Below, piece after piece: positions 13,392 to 15,791 of a stretch of DNA of 15,791 nucleotides. The DNA comes from an uncultured Lachnospiraceae bacterium. Lineage in GTDB: Bacteria > Bacillota > Clostridia > Lachnospirales > Lachnospiraceae. The stretch covers positions 1 to 15,791 of the forward strand of contig CADCOL010000065.1 in NCBI GenBank assembly GCA_902803015.1, in the 5' to 3' direction. How positions within the stretch are numbered: the first letter of the stretch is position 1; every line of letters begins with the position of its first letter. The notes under the pieces were generated by a model, which was not told where the DNA came from, made no database searches, and saw only the letters and a list, made by a program, of their open reading frames with translations. Both the position numbers and the translations under genes were made by a program.

Positions 13392-14777
13392 TCATGAAAT
13401 GAATCTGGCATCAAAGAAACCGTTAAATTCAGGCAGAACATATTCCGCCACTTTCCTTAAGTACAAAAGAAAATCCTGATCTTTTTTACAAATCATAATG
13501 TGCAGCATGCCGACACTTTCCCCTGCCAGTCGTACACACAGGTACAGGCTGCCGTCAGGTTGCATAATCGCTTTTCCGCAACAGCACAGACCGTCCCGTA
13601 CTGTTTCCGGATTGCTGTATCCGCCAACGGAATACGGGAAGCGATAATCTCCTTTCGCTGTTCTAAGGCGAATTTCCTTCTCATCCAGCGTAAAACCGGT
13701 AATAAATGCAAAAGTGTCTTCTGTTTCATACTCACCAAACAGACTGGCAATACTCGCATTATCCGAATCCGCCGGTTGCAATGCATCACTTTGCAAGTCT
13801 TTTTCAACAAATCTGAAGCTTGTTCCGCCGTCGCGAAGGAATGTTCTTTCCACCCAATCAAGAATCTGCTGTGTTCCGCCGCCTTCCGACTGTGCATCCG
13901 CAGTAACTACCGCTATCAGATTCTGCTTCGGATAGATCAAAAGATACTGACCACCCATTCCGTACATCATCCTGCCACCTTCCGGCATCATCCAGAACAT
14001 GTATCCGTATCCCTCTTTTTCCGAGCGGGTTTTTCCGTTATGAACAGTGGACGTATGGAAGCTCAATGCCTCTTTTATATAGTCCTCGTATTTATGAAAA
14101 AACGCCTCATTATACGTGCTTCCATCCCGACCGGTAACGACATGCGGATAGCATTCCTTCAGGTTCTGACGATACGCCGCAAGCAGGAATTTTCCTGTCA
14201 CGAGCAAATCCGTCGGATAAGCCATCATGCCGGATCCGCCATCGTCTGCGTCGAACGGATCCTTCATAAAATATGCATCTTTCGAGAATCCGATTTCATT
14301 CAGAAACACATCGCGAAGATAATCCAGCACATTTTTTCCGGACAGCCTGTTTACAAGCGCGGCAAGTACCAGGGCGGCCGATGTATCATATTGAAAAATC
14401 ATCCCCGGTTTATGGTCCGGCATAGTTCGAAAGAAAGATTCCACCCAGTTTTCCTTCGGATTCTTCTTATATGTGGTCTGAGCAAAGCAGGTACGCATCA
14501 TCAACATATCCCGAATTGTCATATTGCGCAGACCGGCATATGAATCGTCTTGTATTTGCGTGGAAACACATTCCGGAAAATAGTCCGCAATATGGTCTTC
14601 CATTCTGAGTTTTTCCTCACAAATCAGTGCTCCGATCGCCAGAGACGTATAGCTTTTGGCAATTGAAAACATCCGATGCATTTTACCCGCATGATAAGGC
14701 AGGTAATATTCTTCTTTAATAAGCTTACCGTCTTTTTGCACCAAAACGCAATCCATCGGAAAAGCAAATGAATCCAT
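13392..14777 (-). CDS. Beta-lactamase-fold serine hydrolase (class C-like, esterase/peptidase)
   Basis: A 461-residue protein of the serine beta-lactamase-like superfamily, which includes carboxylesterases and D-aminopeptidases. The nucleophile motif S-x-x-K is Ser38-Ile-Ala-Lys41 in FSIAKSYTSLAIG. The Tyr of the second motif is Tyr130 in KPGMIFQYDTSAALVL, and a GMGGQ at 272-276 occupies the place of the third (usually H-x-G) motif. The domain ends near residue 310, leaving about 150 residues of mostly beta-predicted C-terminal sequence that I do not recognise. There is no signal peptide, so it is not a secreted antibiotic-resistance enzyme. AAAGG lies 9 nt upstream of the ATG, and the epimerase gene ends only 14 bp before this start, so the two are cotranscribed. 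A sugar-ester deacylase role is plausible but unproven. Confidence 0.85.
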   Translation of the reverse strand: MDSFAFPMDCVLVQKDGKLIKEEYYLPYHAGKMHRMFSIAKSYTSLAIGALICEEKLRMEDHIADYFPECVSTQIQDDSYAGLRNMTIRDMLMMRTCFAQTTYKKNPKENWVESFFRTMPDHKPGMIFQYDTSAALVLAALVNRLSGKNVLDYLRDVFLNEIGFSKDAYFMKDPFDADDGGSGMMAYPTDLLVTGKFLLAAYRQNLKECYPHVVTGRDGSTYNEAFFHKYEDYIKEALSFHTSTVHNGKTRSEKEGYGYMFWMMPEGGRMMYGMGGQYLLIYPKQNLIAVVTADAQSEGGGTQQILDWVERTFLRDGGTSFRFVEKDLQSDALQPADSDNASIASLFGEYETEDTFAFITGFTLDEKEIRLRTAKGDYRFPYSVGGYSNPETVRDGLCCCGKAIMQPDGSLYLCVRLAGESVGMLHIMICKKDQDFLLYLRKVAEYVLPEFNGFFDARFIS

Positions 14778-14791
14778 AATTTTCCGCCTTT

Positions 14792-15791
14792 CTAGAACTC
14801 AGCCGTAAGCACTTCGAGACACATTCTTCCATTGTGATACGGGCACTTCCATTCCTCCACAATCGGCTTCTTCGAAAACGGCACATTGTCGGTATCCACT
14901 TCCGAAAGCCACTCGGAGCCTTCGCGTTTGTCCACAAGATGGTCGCGAACAAATGCCCAGACGGTCATTGCCGCATTCAGATATTTATCCGTTTCTGCAG
15001 CATCTTCTTCCAGCTGTGCGCGGTTCAGAAATCCGATAATCGCTTCGCATTCCACCCACCAGATGCGCTTCGTGTCATTCACGCCGTTCTCGCACTCATT
15101 CAAAAGAGCCGTGCCGTCGAATGCCGTCTCGTAAACACATTCCGACAAAGAAAGCAAAATCGGATCCAGTTCAGCAGATATCTCAGGGTCATCCAGTAAA
15201 TCCACACCTTTTTTTACAAGCCAGCTTGTCTCAATGTCGTGTCCGTAAGAATGCAGGTCAATTAAAGAATTGTAATCTTTGTCAAAGAATACTTCCTGGC
15301 GCTTCTTTTCGGTATTGTAAAAATACTTTGTGAAACGGTGCAGGATCTCAATCATTTTATCCCGGACTTTTTCCTGACGGTCCACGCGGTAAAGTTCCGT
15401 ATAGGCTTCAAACACATGCAGAAGCGTATTCATGGTACGGGTTGCTTCCACGCCGTTCTCTGACAGTTCCTCGTTGCTTCGCGGTTTAAAATCGATGGTA
15501 AAGGCCTCCAGATAGCCGCCCTCGTCCGAACATTTTTCCTCTATGACATTCATCAGGGCATAAGCAAGATCCAGCGCCGCCTTGTCCCCGGAAATCTCAT
15601 AATACGCGGCAAGTCCGTAGACCGCAAACGCCTGATTGTAGGTGTGCTTTTGCGTATCCGCCGGCAGGCCGTCATACGTTACCGACCAGTACACGCCGCC
15701 GTTTGCGACATCGAGCATCGCCTGTTTTAAGAAGCGGTATGCATGCGTTGCGGCATCCTTTAATTTTTCGTCCCCAAGGTACTGATACGCA
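14792..15791 (-). CDS. Cellobiose 2-epimerase-type AGE-family enzyme (5' end beyond window)
   Basis: The last 332 or so residues are visible. The reading frame stays open to the window edge (AYQYLGDEKLKDAATHAYRF lies before the internal Met at 15718), so that Met is not the start. The family is the N-acylglucosamine 2-epimerase (alpha/alpha)6-barrel. Signatures typical of cellobiose/mannobiose 2-epimerases are GGVYWSVTYDG, KHTYNQAFAVYGL, HSYGHDIETSWL, WWVECEAIIGF and WKCPYHNGRMCLEV. The His residues in the SYGHD and CPYHNGR segments correspond to the catalytic pair of the family. The enzyme epimerises the reducing-end sugar of beta-1,4-disaccharides, linking this unit to beta-mannan or cellulose-derived sugars rather than uronates. 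Full length would be about 390-410 residues, so some 60-80 are missing. Confidence 0.9.
   Translation of the reverse strand, partial: AYQYLGDEKLKDAATHAYRFLKQAMLDVANGGVYWSVTYDGLPADTQKHTYNQAFAVYGLAAYYEISGDKAALDLAYALMNVIEEKCSDEGGYLEAFTIDFKPRSNEELSENGVEATRTMNTLLHVFEAYTELYRVDRQEKVRDKMIEILHRFTKYFYNTEKKRQEVFFDKDYNSLIDLHSYGHDIETSWLVKKGVDLLDDPEISAELDPILLSLSECVYETAFDGTALLNECENGVNDTKRIWWVECEAIIGFLNRAQLEEDAAETDKYLNAAMTVWAFVRDHLVDKREGSEWLSEVDTDNVPFSKKPIVEEWKCPYHNGRMCLEVLTAEF

Noticed and set aside
13387..13413. TGGCATCA direct repeat at the end of the serine hydrolase gene
   Set aside because: Only 8 bp repeat exactly; the flanks do not align well enough to argue for a duplication or attachment site.
8886..13424. 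A 13-mer shared between the spacer at 8886-8898 and the serine hydrolase 3' end at 13412-13424
   Set aside because: One or two identical 13-mers are expected by chance in a window of this size, and the second copy is coding sequence.
13500..14543. A 347-codon open frame on the plus strand opposite the serine hydrolase gene
   Set aside because: It lies fully antisense to a gene with clear catalytic motifs, has a composition rich in Arg, His, Ser and Cys as expected of a shadow frame, and no ribosome binding site or recognisable domain.
13392..14777. Antibiotic-resistance beta-lactamase
   Set aside because: No signal peptide, a sugar-metabolism neighbour, and a non-canonical third motif argue for a cytoplasmic hydrolase instead.

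Overview
The window looks like chromosome of an anaerobic Firmicute of the Lachnospiraceae type. Gene families, moderate GC, GGAGG-type ribosome binding sites, LplA/LplB/YtcP-type sugar ABC components and UxaA/UxaB-type enzymes all fit, but the genus cannot be fixed from the sequence alone. It is a carbohydrate-utilisation locus centred on uronic acids and pectin or acetylated hemicellulose. I see no rRNA, tRNA, CRISPR array, phage gene or insertion sequence.

Layout. (1) Positions 1-1790, minus strand: the N-terminal part of altronate dehydratase (uxaA, cut by the window edge) preceded by tagaturonate reductase (uxaB). (2) A 370-bp divergent control region holding two promoters, one perfect LacI-family operator and one degenerate copy. 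(3) Positions 2165-4598, plus strand: a LacI-family regulator and glucuronate/galacturonate isomerase (uxaC), closed by a terminator. (4) Positions 4662-10621, minus strand: an operon read as solute-binding lipoprotein, two permeases, CE12-type acetylesterase and MATE exporter. It starts at a promoter near 10.7 kb that carries the same 14-bp operator as uxaB. Two strong hairpins inside it probably grade expression along the message. (5) A DUF624 (YesL-like) membrane protein on the minus strand with its own terminator, divergent from (6) an intracellular GH43 glycosidase on the plus strand. Their promoters appear to share one -35 region, and a separate palindrome lies before the GH43 gene. (7) Positions 13392-15791, minus strand: a cytoplasmic beta-lactamase-fold serine hydrolase and a cellobiose 2-epimerase-type enzyme cut by the right edge.

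How the parts fit together (inference): the ABC system imports a uronic-acid-bearing oligosaccharide. The acetylesterase and GH43 enzyme trim it in the cytoplasm. UxaC, UxaB and UxaA convert released D-galacturonate through tagaturonate and altronate to 2-keto-3-deoxygluconate. The LacI-type protein probably ties import to catabolism through the shared operator. The ABC ATPase is absent and must be supplied from elsewhere, as is common for this transporter class.

I found no clearly unprecedented system. The most interesting points are the three-site operator set, the MATE exporter translationally coupled to the acetylesterase, the intercistronic hairpins, and the paired serine hydrolase and epimerase.
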